64,000 bases of DNA, from the NCBI RefSeq assembly GCF_027533645.1, contig NZ_JAQAGY010000001.1, positions 124,001 through 188,000 of the forward strand, written 5' to 3'. This DNA comes from Paenibacillus caseinilyticus (GTDB taxonomy: Bacteria > Bacillota > Bacilli > Paenibacillales > NBRC-103111). The notes below the pieces were generated by a model. It did not search any database, had not been told where the DNA came from, and saw nothing but the letters and a program-made list of their open reading frames with translations. The translations under genes and the position numbers were made by a program. Each line of letters opens with the position of its first letter. The first letter of the stretch is position 1. Of the stretch, positions 51,828-60,339 are shown piece by piece.

Positions 51828-51988
51828 AGAGAAGCTCCTTTCTACTTGAAATCATCCTGCCGGATTCGCTATACTCAGAGGAATGAAGTGCCCCGGAGGG
51901 CGCAGGCTTCATCCGTGATATGTCCAGAATATACGATTGCGCTTTCGCTGTACAATGCTGCGGATTCCATTGAACCGGAGGTGAGGTT

Positions 51989-52753
51989 ATGAGCAAAGTA
52001 GCCGCAGTGACGGGCGGGGCCCAAGGGATTGGCCGCGGGGTCGCCTTGGCGTTCGCCGAAGCCGGATACGATATCGCGGCCGCCGACACCGACAAGGAAG
52101 CGGGCCACGAGCTCGTCCAGGACATTCGCAGGCGCGGGGGCAAAGCGATGTTCCTGCCGGTCGACGTCGCCAAGGAAGACGATGTCGAGCGGTGGTTCAA
52201 GCTCATCCGTGAAGACTTCGGGCGTGTCGACGTGCTTGTCAACAATGCCGGCATCATGAGGCCCGGCTCCATGCTGGAGCTTCCCCTGGCGTCGTTCGAC
52301 GAGGTGCTCGGTGTCAACCTTCGCGGAACCTATATGTGCTCCCGCCTGGCCGCCCGGCTCATGAAGGAACAGGGCTCCGGCGTCATCCTCAACATGGCCT
52401 CCACCCGGGCGCTCATGTCGGAACCGGATACGGAGTCGTATTCGGCTTCCAAGGGCGCCCTGCTTTCCTTGACCCATGCGATGGCCGTGTCGCTCGGACG
52501 CTACGGCATCCGGGTGAACGCCCTCTCCCCCGGCTGGATCGAGACGGCCGACTGGCAGAAGGCCTCCGCGCGCCGCACGCCGAATCATTCGGATCGCGAC
52601 CGGCTCCAGCATCCCGCCGGCCGCGTCGGCGCCCCGCCGGATATCGCCGCCGCCTGCCTCTACTTGGCCGGCGAGCAGGCCTCGTTCATCACCGGCCAGA
52701 ATCTCGTCATCGACGGCGGCATGACGGTGAAGATGATTTACGAAGAAGAATAG
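51989..52753 (+). CDS. Short-chain dehydrogenase/reductase
   Basis: 254 residues, classical SDR. The NAD(P) site TGGAQGIGRGVALAF, D-acidic VDVA, NNAG in LVNNAGIM, catalytic Ser in STRALMSEPDTES, YSASKGA with Tyr and Lys, and the C-terminal GQNLVIDGGMTVKM. Asp rather than Arg after the first strand (AAADTDKE) favours NAD. GGAGG lies seven bases before the ATG. The DMT transporter follows at 80 bases, so a shared pathway is possible. The substrate is unknown. Confidence 0.9.
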   Translation: MSKVAAVTGGAQGIGRGVALAFAEAGYDIAAADTDKEAGHELVQDIRRRGGKAMFLPVDVAKEDDVERWFKLIREDFGRVDVLVNNAGIMRPGSMLELPLASFDEVLGVNLRGTYMCSRLAARLMKEQGSGVILNMASTRALMSEPDTESYSASKGALLSLTHAMAVSLGRYGIRVNALSPGWIETADWQKASARRTPNHSDRDRLQHPAGRVGAPPDIAAACLYLAGEQASFITGQNLVIDGGMTVKMIYEEE

Positions 52754-52832
52754 CACCAATCTGGAACATCAGGCGCCGCTTCCGGCTCAAAGGGGAGGGC
52801 GCCATCACCTTGTGGACAGGGAGTTATCCGTG

Positions 52833-53765
52833 ATGTGGTTTGTATTCGCAGCCGCCTCGGCCCTATGCTTCGGGCTGAGAGGCATTCTGTATCAATGGTC
52901 ATCGCAGCGGCCGATGGACCGCAGCCTCATGCTGCTTGGCGTCTATTTCAGCGGGATGCTCATCGCCTTAGCCGCCAGTCTGCTCACCTCCGCCCCCTGG
53001 AGCCCGGCCGTAGGGATGGGGGCCGCGCTCGGCCTGTTCTCGTTCATCTCCAACGCCGCGATGTACAAGGGCTACGCCGTAGGCAAAACCTCCCTCGTCG
53101 CCATGTTCACCGCGCTCCCCCCTGTCGTCGTCGTGCTGCTCGCTTATCTGATCTGGGGAGAAAAACTGAACGGCTGGCAGCTGCTCGCTTTCTTCATTAT
53201 TATCGCGGGCGTCCTGATGATCCGTTATTCCAACGACATCTCGCTGAAGAACCTCCAAGGCGCCCAGTGGGGGCTGATCGCCATGCTCTTCTTCGGTCTC
53301 ACCGACCTGTCGACGAAGGGCGCCACCCTGATGGGCGCGGCGACCCTGCCCACCTTGACGCTGATGTATGCGACCGGCACCGTGCTCTTCGGCCTCTCCT
53401 GGCAGGCCGGACGCGCAGGTGCCTCGGCGGCCCGAGCGGAAGCGGCGCGGGGACGGAGCGAAATGGCCGCTGCGGGTGAAGGCAGCGCCGGTGCCGCCCC
53501 TCCTGCCCCGCCTGGGGCATGGACGAGCCGGCGAACGCTGCTGTGGGGCATGGCGGTCGGCCTGACGAATATCTCGGGCATGATGCTCCTCATGCCCGCC
53601 TTCCGGCTCGGGGTCACCGGCCTGGTCTCCGTCGTCTCCGCGATGAATGTCGTCATCGTGCTGCTCTACGCCCGCTTCGGCCTCCGGGAACCGTTCACCC
53701 GCCTCGAAGCCGCCGGCCTCACAGCCGCTCTGGCGGGCATCGTGGTGCTCCGGCTCGCATCGTAA
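52833..53765 (+). CDS. DMT-superfamily (EamA) transporter
   Basis: 310 residues, ten helices in two EamA repeats: the first ends LLAFFIIIAGVLMIRYSN, the second TAALAGIVVLRLAS. A GGDxGC-like acidic or charged cluster is absent; instead a long Ala/Arg/Gly/Pro-rich loop (about residues 205-240) links the halves. The ATG at 52833 has AGGGAG nine bases upstream. Members export metabolites or drugs; the substrate is not readable. Confidence 0.88.
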   Translation: MWFVFAAASALCFGLRGILYQWSSQRPMDRSLMLLGVYFSGMLIALAASLLTSAPWSPAVGMGAALGLFSFISNAAMYKGYAVGKTSLVAMFTALPPVVVVLLAYLIWGEKLNGWQLLAFFIIIAGVLMIRYSNDISLKNLQGAQWGLIAMLFFGLTDLSTKGATLMGAATLPTLTLMYATGTVLFGLSWQAGRAGASAARAEAARGRSEMAAAGEGSAGAAPPAPPGAWTSRRTLLWGMAVGLTNISGMMLLMPAFRLGVTGLVSVVSAMNVVIVLLYARFGLREPFTRLEAAGLTAALAGIVVLRLAS

Positions 53766-53848
53766 GCGGATAGCGGAAGACGGGCGCCGCCTCAGGAATA
53801 GCCAAAGTGCGGGCTCAGCGAGTGCCGCTTCCCGTAATGCTCAGTAAA

Positions 53849-53884
53849 CCAAAAGCCTGGCGGCAGAATCCGCCAGGCTTTTGG
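53849..53884 (+). terminator. Terminator after the DMT transporter gene
   Basis: A perfect 15-bp stem (CCAAAAGCCTGGCGG/CCGCCAGGCTTTTGG) with a six-base loop and T-tract inside the right arm, 84 bases past the stop. The remaining stretch to 54035 holds nothing recognisable. Confidence 0.85.
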
Positions 53885-54034
53885 CTGTGCCGGAAGGCCG
53901 CGACGGCACCGGCTGCAGACTTCCGCGGAGGCCCGGCCGGCGGACCGTCAGCCAGTTGCGGGGCGCGGCGGTCTTCCGAGGAGCGGAAAGAGCGCACGCC
54001 CTCCCCCGCCTCAGACCTGACCCCTGGCGACGCT

Positions 54035-55174
54035 TCAGGCGTCCTTGCTCTCCTTACGGTACGTCCGGTACACGCCGCGCAGCTGCTGGACCACGCGGGC
54101 CATCGAGTACGACTTCGTCGCCTTCTCGAGGGCCACACGGCCCAGCTGATAACGGTACATCGGGTCCCCGATGACCTTCTCAAGCGCACTGGCCAGCGCT
54201 TTCACGTCACCGACGGGAACGAGCAGGCCGTTCACCCCGTGCTCGATCTGTTCGGTGATGCCCCCTACCTGCGTCCCCACGACGGCCAGGCCGCACAAGG
54301 CCGCTTCGGCGAACACCGAACCGAACGCCTCCGCCTGCGACGGCAGGACGAAGACATCGAAGAACGGCATGAAATCCTCCGGATGCAGCATGTAGCCGTA
54401 GAAGATCGTATCCTCGTAGAGGCCCTGCTCGATCGCCAGCGCTTCGAGCTGCGGCCGCATCGGGCCGTCTCCGATAAGATGAAGCACGAACGGATGCCCT
54501 CTGCGGCGCAGTTCGGCGCAGGCCAGCAGCAGCGTATCGAGGCCCTTGGCCGGCACGAGGCGGCAGACCGTAATGAGCTGCGGCACCTTGTTCTCATGGT
54601 GAACCGGGCGGAACCGCTTCTCATCGAAGCCGTTCGGGATGACCCCGATTTTCTCGGGCTCCTGCACGTACTCCGAGAGATACTGCTTGAAGGAGTTCGA
54701 TACCGTAATGAGCTGATCGACCGTTTCTTCCAGTTCCCGGTAGATCGAGGTCAAGAATTGGTGCTCCGGTCCGTCCGCCACTATCTTGCCGTTCAGAATC
54801 AGCTCCCGCTCATAGCTCGAGTGCACCGTCATGATCAGCGGAATGTCCGGGAACAGCCGCTTCATGACGAGGGCCGCAATAGGATGATGCGCATGAATGA
54901 GATCGTATGATTTGTGCTGGCGGAGCTTCGTCCACCAAATATAATCCTTGTACGTCTGTATGTATTTGTCCACAATGGGATGTCCCGCATAGACCGTCCA
55001 ATCGAATGTGGAGAACGATATTTCCTCGCTCCCCTTGCTCCGTACCCGTTTGGGAAGCGAGAACAAGTCCATCTCCCAGCCCCGCTTGTTGAAACGGTCC
55101 AGCATAAAGGGAACCATGGAGGATACGCCGCCCGGCTGCTCCGGCGGAAAAAACAACGCTTGCAGAATACGCAT
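54035..55174 (-). CDS. GT4-family glycosyltransferase
   Basis: 379 residues with the GT-B fold. N-terminal acceptor half: LFFPPEQPGGVSSMVPFML and HAHHPIAALVMKRLFPD. C-terminal nucleotide-sugar half: VCRLVPAKGLDTLLLACAEL, GDGPMRPQLE, and the EX7E stretch PSQAEAFGSVFAEAALCGLAV (cut), then GVNGLLVPVGDVKALA. A retaining enzyme using a nucleotide sugar, probably for an exopolysaccharide, glycolipid or wall polymer. The ATG at 55174 follows GGAGGAGGAG; earlier in-frame starts carry no site. Confidence 0.92.
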   Translation of the reverse strand: MRILQALFFPPEQPGGVSSMVPFMLDRFNKRGWEMDLFSLPKRVRSKGSEEISFSTFDWTVYAGHPIVDKYIQTYKDYIWWTKLRQHKSYDLIHAHHPIAALVMKRLFPDIPLIMTVHSSYERELILNGKIVADGPEHQFLTSIYRELEETVDQLITVSNSFKQYLSEYVQEPEKIGVIPNGFDEKRFRPVHHENKVPQLITVCRLVPAKGLDTLLLACAELRRRGHPFVLHLIGDGPMRPQLEALAIEQGLYEDTIFYGYMLHPEDFMPFFDVFVLPSQAEAFGSVFAEAALCGLAVVGTQVGGITEQIEHGVNGLLVPVGDVKALASALEKVIGDPMYRYQLGRVALEKATKSYSMARVVQQLRGVYRTYRKESKDA

Positions 55175-55402
55175 GATTCTCCTCCTCCGGTCTTCTCTTT
55201 GTTGTCGCCTGCGGCATGAGGATCGCTTCTTGGTGCCGCTATGCAGCACGCTTTCCTTTCGCCCTGTCCTTGCACTCTTCCATCCTAACAGATTCTCAGA
55301 ACCTATCACAAGACTTTCCGAAACGAATATATGTTTGGTATAATAGACAGGTGTCAGTTATATTCACACCATTACTCAAGGCCGGAGGCTGTCCCAAACC
55401 GC

Positions 55403-56551
55403 ATGAATCCGAATCCGATGTCACTCCGCGATATGCTCTACGGCCCCGCCGGCTCGGTGTATCTCTACAGCCTTCTCATCGTCATCATCCTAATGACCAT
55501 GATGGTCTCCTTCCGGCTGCTCCTCTCACGGCGCAAGATCGGCTACCTCTCGATGATCATTGCCCTGGGGCTTCTGGTCATCCAGCATATCCAGATGATT
55601 GTCTTGGCTTACTCGGGCGAACTGTCGCCGGGAGAGGAATATACCTCGCTTCTGCTGAAGGTGCTGGCATTCGTCACCGTGAACGCCGGCATCTACCAGC
55701 TCTACAATGCGACCAAGCAGAGGGATTTCATCCTCTATGGCTGCACTGCGGCGGTGACCGTCCTCGTCTCGCTGACTTACTGGTCCGCACACCGCTGGCT
55801 CGCCGGAAGCCCTCAGCTCCAACCGCTGATGAGGCCGCTCGGCATGGAGCTGTTTTTGTTCGTGCTGATCTTCCTGTGCTTCATGCTGGTCCACCCCCGG
55901 ATCGGGCAGAACGGGAAGTACCAGACGATGCTCACCGTCTATTTCGCCTCCCATGCCATCCATATGGCCAATGTGTATCTGTTCGGCGGGAAGCAGGGAG
56001 AGCTGCGCTTGCTTGAGCTTGCCGTTCCCTTCTTCTTTTATATCGTACTCTTCCTCTTCATCGTTGAGAGGGTTATCGAAATCCTGCAGGCGATCTACAC
56101 CTCGTCCATCACCGACGGCCTGACGAAGCTCTATAACCGGAAGTATTTTGAGACCCGGGTCTCCCAGCATATCAAAAGCGGCGCTCCCGTCTCCCTCATC
56201 TTCAGCGACATTGACAATTTCAAGCAGCTCAACGATACGAAAGGCCATCACATGGGGGACAAGGTGCTGAAACAGGTGGCCCGGATTCTCGCAGAGGAGA
56301 CGGAAGAAATCGGGATCTGCAGCCGGTACGGCGGGGAAGAGCTGGTCATCCTCGTGAATGATCTGGATACGGATGCGCTGGAGCTCGCCGAACGGATCCG
56401 CATGCGGGTCGAGAAAGAAACGGCCGTGACACTCAGCATAGGCTGCAAGCGCTGGCGCAAGCGGATGACCGCCGGTACCTTGATCAAGGGAGCCGACAAA
56501 GCGATGTACGAGGCCAAAACCACCGGCAAGAACAAGGTGGTCCAGGGGTAG
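55403..56551 (+). CDS. Membrane-bound diguanylate cyclase (GGDEF domain)
   Basis: About 382 residues: roughly seven membrane helices in the first 220 residues, then a GGDEF domain (TDGLTKLYNRKYFE, IFSDIDNFKQLND, RYGGEELVIL). GGEEL keeps the catalytic pattern, so the domain should make cyclic di-GMP. The inhibitory RxxD site is missing in front of it, so feedback inhibition is unlikely. The start is uncertain: the ATG at 55403 has GGAGG only at 14 bases, and another in-frame ATG follows five codons later. It is divergent from the GT4 gene, which suggests polymer production and c-di-GMP may be linked here. Confidence 0.9.
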   Translation: MNPNPMSLRDMLYGPAGSVYLYSLLIVIILMTMMVSFRLLLSRRKIGYLSMIIALGLLVIQHIQMIVLAYSGELSPGEEYTSLLLKVLAFVTVNAGIYQLYNATKQRDFILYGCTAAVTVLVSLTYWSAHRWLAGSPQLQPLMRPLGMELFLFVLIFLCFMLVHPRIGQNGKYQTMLTVYFASHAIHMANVYLFGGKQGELRLLELAVPFFFYIVLFLFIVERVIEILQAIYTSSITDGLTKLYNRKYFETRVSQHIKSGAPVSLIFSDIDNFKQLNDTKGHHMGDKVLKQVARILAEETEEIGICSRYGGEELVILVNDLDTDALELAERIRMRVEKETAVTLSIGCKRWRKRMTAGTLIKGADKAMYEAKTTGKNKVVQG

Positions 56552-56687
56552 TGAATGGAGGCTTCTCCAAAGCCCCATTCTTTACTCCTTGGACCGAGGC
56601 CTTCGCGTGCGCGCTTCTGCCGGAAGAGGGCCGGCTACCTTCCTTCGCATCCGCCGGCTGAGGCTTGGCCTGGCTCTGCCCGCCGGC

Positions 56688-57506
56688 TCACGGACGGGCT
56701 GCCTGTCCCCGGTTCGCTTCCATCCACTTCACGGCAAAGTCCACCAAGGCCCGCTGCGGCATGAGCAAGGTCCGCGCCTCAGCGACGCTCCCTTCCTGTA
56801 CCAGACCGGAAGCGGCGGCGAAAGCCTCCCCGATCTCCTCAAAATCACCGCTGTCGATCGCCACATCCCGGAAAGCCGTCCACACTCTCTTCCCGTCGAT
56901 CTTCACGGGCGCCGCCTGCTCCATCTCCGTTTGGCCCGAATAGGCTGCGCGATATTCGGCCAGATGAATCGATGTGTTGTTCGCATGTCCCACGCCAAGG
57001 AGCAGCACACGGGCATCCGCTTCGTACAGACGGGCCAGCGGGGAGGTCTCCCCGAGACTGTAGGCCAGCGCATGCCCTTCCGTGATCCGCACGGCTCCGG
57101 TGCCCCAGGCGGCGAAGGACAGCTGCGGATGCGCGCTGCGCAGCACACCTTCCTGCGCCCGGAAGCATTCGGCGATGACCCCCATGCCCCGCGTCGGCGT
57201 CAGGCTGGGATCGTACGCCGGCATCGTGCGGCGGATCTCCTCCCACCAAGCTTCGGGCACCGGCGGATTCTGCCAGTGCGAGGGGTCCGAGAGGTCGCTG
57301 GAGTGGGCCGGCATCACCAGGGTCCCCTCCCCGCCGAGCACCTCCTCCAGCGCCAGAATGACGGAAGCCGGCCCGCCCGGAATCCAGCCTCCGAACGATT
57401 TCAGTGAGGAATGTACGAGGAGCGTCATCCCTTGATGCAGCCCGATTCCTCTGAAGTCTTCGATCAGCTTATCTATCGTGTACATGTTCCCTTCCAAGGT
57501 TTTCAT
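56688..57506 (-). CDS. AAC(3)-family aminoglycoside N-acetyltransferase-like protein
   Basis: 272 residues. Motifs of the antibiotic N-acetyltransferase family: VHSSLKSFGGWIPGG, VMPAHSSDLSDPSHW, TRGMGVIAECFRAQEG, SAHPQLSFAAWG and LLLGVGHANNTSIHLAEYRA (the last with His for the active site). Similar to B. subtilis YokD. Chromosomal members do not always give resistance. The ATG at 57506 has AAGGAGG nine bases upstream; earlier in-frame codons fall inside the preceding gene. Confidence 0.9.
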   Translation of the reverse strand: MKTLEGNMYTIDKLIEDFRGIGLHQGMTLLVHSSLKSFGGWIPGGPASVILALEEVLGGEGTLVMPAHSSDLSDPSHWQNPPVPEAWWEEIRRTMPAYDPSLTPTRGMGVIAECFRAQEGVLRSAHPQLSFAAWGTGAVRITEGHALAYSLGETSPLARLYEADARVLLLGVGHANNTSIHLAEYRAAYSGQTEMEQAAPVKIDGKRVWTAFRDVAIDSGDFEEIGEAFAAASGLVQEGSVAEARTLLMPQRALVDFAVKWMEANRGQAARP

Positions 57507-57526
57507 CCTAATGCCCCTCCTTTCTA

Positions 57527-57997
57527 TTATCGTGTATGATGCAGCCTGGAGCGAGCGAGCCGGATCCCCCCGTAGAACGCCACGAACGCCGCTGCCGTTC
57601 CCCACAGGACGTAGCTGCGGAAGTAGAAGGCGCCGCAGTACATAGGAAGCTCTTCGCAGAGCAGCGCATTGCCGCTCCACGGATCATAGCCGAGCAGGTA
57701 ACCGAGGACGGCCGCTCCCCCTTTTTCCAGAAGAAGACCGGTTCCTGCGGCATGCATACAGAGCAGCAGCGGACGCTGCCGGATATGCCGGTACAGCAGG
57801 AACCCCATCGGCATATATGGCAGCACCGAGAAGAGCACCCCGTAGTAGATCCATGATACTTCTGTGGAATCGTCCGCCGGCACATGCCAGAGCAGACTGT
57901 AGCTCATCGCCGTCAGGAAAAAGGTGATGAGATAGAATCCCCCGAACAGCCAGCAGGACAAGAACGTAACGGTCACCCATGGATAGCCCGGTTTCAT
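57527..57997 (-). CDS. Four-helix membrane protein of unknown function
   Basis: 156 residues with four membrane segments (VTFLSCWLFGGFYLITFFLTA, IYYGVLFSVLPYMPMGFLLY, a weaker central one, and YVLWGTAAAFVAFYGGI; first and second cut or complete as shown). Two cysteine-containing loops (LLCEELPMYCGAFYF). Not recognised. It ends 20 bases before the AAC(3)-like gene, so they form an operon. Confidence 0.65.
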   Translation of the reverse strand: MKPGYPWVTVTFLSCWLFGGFYLITFFLTAMSYSLLWHVPADDSTEVSWIYYGVLFSVLPYMPMGFLLYRHIRQRPLLLCMHAAGTGLLLEKGGAAVLGYLLGYDPWSGNALLCEELPMYCGAFYFRSYVLWGTAAAFVAFYGGIRLARSRLHHTR

Positions 57998-58079
57998 AAC
58001 ATCACCCCGGTACTACTGACGAGGAGGAGCAGGCAAAAGTTTCCGGACAGCCGCCGGAAGGTGGTGCTTTATGTCATGC

Positions 58080-58118
58080 AAAAAAGCGCTTCGCCTCTTC
58101 GGAAGAGACAAAGCGCTT
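58080..58118 (-). terminator. Terminator of the queDEC operon
   Basis: AAGCGCTT and its complement at the base of a stem with CTCTT/AAGAG near the loop, followed by TTTTTTGC on the minus strand. It lies 82 bases after the queC stop. Confidence 0.88.
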
Positions 58119-58199
58119 ATCGTGCTGCGCAGGTTGTTAGGGCATAAATCAAGCAGGCTGCCGTGTACAGCCCGCAAGGGACATGCCTCTGACCGGCCC

Positions 58200-58895
58200 C
58201 TAGGATTCGCGGTACGGGATCGGGTCGGAGGAGCCCGCTTCCTCGAAGCCCTTCAGCCGCAGACGGCAGCTGTCGCACTCGCCGCAGGCCTCTTCCTGAC
58301 CATTGTAGCAGGAGGTGGTGAGCTGGTACGGGACGCCGATCCGGTTGCCCTGGCGGACAATCTCCGCTTTGGTCCAATCGATGAGCGGCGTCTCGATGCG
58401 GATCGGTCCGCCTTCGACTCCGACACGCGTGGCCAGTGCCATGACTTCTTCAACCTTGCGGATGAACTCCGGACGGCAGTCGGGATACCCGCTGTAATCG
58501 AGTGCATTCACGCCGATATAGATCGCTTCGGCTCCCGTCACTTCGGCATACGAAGTGGCGATGGACAGGAACAGGAGATTCCGGCCGGGAACGTAAGTCA
58601 CTGGAATATCCGAGCCCTCCAGCCCGGTCTCTCCTGCAGCCGGCACCTCAATGCTGTCATCGGTGAGCGCGCTGCCGCCGAATTCCTTCAGGAACCCGAG
58701 CGAGATGACCTTATGTCGGGCCGAGACGCCGTAGAACTCGGCGACCTTGCGCGCGTTGTCGATCTCCCGCTTTTGGCGCTGTCCATAATCGAATGTGATC
58801 GGGTACAGCTCGTACCCCTTCTCGCGGGCCAGTCCCATACATGTGGTGCTGTCGAGTCCGCCGCTTAGAATAACGACCGCTTTTTTGGTGGTCAT
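58200..58895 (-). CDS. queC: 7-cyano-7-deazaguanine synthase
   Basis: 231 residues. It turns 7-carboxy-7-deazaguanine into preQ0 with ammonia and ATP. The N-terminal PP-loop VILSGGLDSTTCMGLA, the FDYGQRQKRE stretch, and the zinc cysteines near the end (CYNGQEEACGECDSCRLRL) are all present. AAGGA lies seven bases before the ATG. It is the last gene of queD-queE-queC; a 107-base gap with a CCGCTTC/GAAGCGG hairpin separates it from queE. queF is not in the window. Confidence 0.96.
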   Translation of the reverse strand: MTTKKAVVILSGGLDSTTCMGLAREKGYELYPITFDYGQRQKREIDNARKVAEFYGVSARHKVISLGFLKEFGGSALTDDSIEVPAAGETGLEGSDIPVTYVPGRNLLFLSIATSYAEVTGAEAIYIGVNALDYSGYPDCRPEFIRKVEEVMALATRVGVEGGPIRIETPLIDWTKAEIVRQGNRIGVPYQLTTSCYNGQEEACGECDSCRLRLKGFEEAGSSDPIPYRES

Positions 58896-59002
58896 GGTTC
58901 GTTCCTTCTTTCCTCTTAACTTTAACGTATGTACGTCTCCTTCTCCAAGGAGGCGCTGCCGCTTCCGTCTTCCGAAGCGGATGGAAAAACCCGGCCCTGC
59001 GC

Positions 59003-59737
59003 TTACACGCCCCGTTCGGCCGGGTCCCAGATGATTTTGTGCAGCTGCATGTTCAGCTTAACCCCGCTCAGGCCATGCTCCAGCATCAGACCGACCAGCT
59101 TCACCGGCGGCATCGTCTCCCACACTGGAGAGAACAGAGGCAGCGCCTTCGTCGGATAGTCGCGGAGCACCTGCACGGCTGCAGAGAAATCGCGTTCGCT
59201 TCCGATGACGAACTTGAGCTCGTCCTGCGGGCGGAGCAGCGCCAGGTTGCCCTTCAGCATCTTATCCTCTTCGCCGGAATCCGGCAGCTTGTAATCCATC
59301 ACGTAACGGACCACCGGCGAATCGATACGCTGCAGGAACGGAGCCAGATCGATCGCTCCGTTCGTCTCCACATGCAGGTCCGTGTAACGGCCGGTGGCCA
59401 CGAGCGCTTCGATCAGCGAAGCTGACTTATCCCCATAGAGCAGCGGCTCCCCGCCCGTGAAGCAGATGTGCTTCGACTTGTACTTCCCCGCTTCCTCCAC
59501 AATCTCGCCGATCGTCATGACGAATTCGGCTTCGGCCGGCGGGTAGCTGTACTTCGTATCGCACCACGTGCAGCGCAGATTGCAGCCGAACAGCCGGATG
59601 AAGACCGTAGGGAACCCGGCACGGGTGCCTTCGCCCTCTACGGTCTCGAAGATCTCCACCATCGGCAGCTTGATGCCGTGCGGGTGCCGTGCATTCTCTT
59701 GCCTCTCTGAAAGCTCTTGCTGTTCCAAATCGATCAT
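59003..59737 (-). CDS. queE: 7-carboxy-7-deazaguanine synthase (radical SAM)
   Basis: 244 residues. It contracts the ring of 6-carboxytetrahydropterin using a SAM radical. The cluster motif is LFGCNLRCTWCDTKYSY; FETVEGEGTRAGFPTVFIRL precedes it and CFTGGEPLLYG follows, all QueE hallmarks. The ATG at 59737 overlaps the queD stop as ATGA, so the two are coupled. Confidence 0.96.
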   Translation of the reverse strand: MIDLEQQELSERQENARHPHGIKLPMVEIFETVEGEGTRAGFPTVFIRLFGCNLRCTWCDTKYSYPPAEAEFVMTIGEIVEEAGKYKSKHICFTGGEPLLYGDKSASLIEALVATGRYTDLHVETNGAIDLAPFLQRIDSPVVRYVMDYKLPDSGEEDKMLKGNLALLRPQDELKFVIGSERDFSAAVQVLRDYPTKALPLFSPVWETMPPVKLVGLMLEHGLSGVKLNMQLHKIIWDPAERGV

Positions 59738-60204
59738 TCCTCTCCCATCATCCGGGCGGTGACCGCTGCGAACGAGGTCGGCGTCTCCCATAAGCGGACT
59801 TCTTCCAGACGGACCGCAGGGTACAGGGCCTCGTCCTTCAGCGCCGCCGCCAGCTGCTCGTAGATCCAGACGACCATGTTCTCGGCCGTCGTGTTCATTG
59901 GAGGCAGCACGTCGTTCAGGTAGCGGTGGTCGAGCAGGTCGATGACACGTTCCTTGGCGATCCGCTTGATATCGCCGAAGTCGATCGTGATCCCCCGCTC
60001 GTCCACTTTGCCCCGCATGATCACCTGCAGCTTGTACGTATGGCCGTGGAGGCTCTGGCATTTGCCTTCATAACAGTGAAGATGGTGGGCGCTGTCGAAG
60101 GTGAATTCCTTCGAGACCAGCACTTCCCGATCGTGATATTTAAGCTCGCTTTTCTGTATATCTTCTCCCAGTATCTGCACTTTCTTGGGAATCGCGTACT
60201 CCAT
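59734..60204 (-). CDS. queD: 6-carboxy-5,6,7,8-tetrahydropterin synthase
   Basis: 156 residues. It makes 6-carboxytetrahydropterin from dihydroneopterin triphosphate. FTFDSAHHLHCYEGKCQSLHG (cut) holds the zinc histidines and catalytic Cys, with HGHTYKLQV next and LDHRYLNDV and ENMVVWIYEQL further on. First gene of the operon, with its own promoter 30 bases upstream; the leader is too short for the preQ1 riboswitch often found before que genes. Confidence 0.95.
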   Translation of the reverse strand: MEYAIPKKVQILGEDIQKSELKYHDREVLVSKEFTFDSAHHLHCYEGKCQSLHGHTYKLQVIMRGKVDERGITIDFGDIKRIAKERVIDLLDHRYLNDVLPPMNTTAENMVVWIYEQLAAALKDEALYPAVRLEEVRLWETPTSFAAVTARMMGEE

Positions 60205-60233
60205 TAGAACTCCCCTCTCCCAAAAGACAATCC

Positions 60234-60263
60234 ATTATATCATGTCCGGTTGACTTCTCACAA
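60234..60263 (-). promoter_or_regulatory. Promoter of queDEC
   Basis: TTGTGA (60258-60263), 18 bases, TATAAT (60234-60239) on the minus strand. It overlaps the -35 of the divergent rsmF-type promoter. Confidence 0.75.
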
Positions 60264-60283
60264 TAAGGCGAAACTTGTATAAT
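60255..60283 (+). promoter_or_regulatory. Promoter of the RsmF-type methylase gene
   Basis: A weak -35 TTCTCA (60255-60260), 17 bases and a perfect TATAAT (60278-60283). The two divergent promoters share bases 60255-60263, so polymerase binding at one may affect the other. Confidence 0.55.
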
Positions 60284-60339
60284 AAAGGAACCGTGCGGGT
60301 CCGCACGGCCGAAGCGATGCAAGGGAGACCGACGACAAA

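Noticed and set aside
60205-60260. preQ1 riboswitch upstream of queD
   Set aside because: The promoter leaves a leader of only about 25-30 bases before queD, and no C-rich/A-rich pseudoknot pattern is seen.
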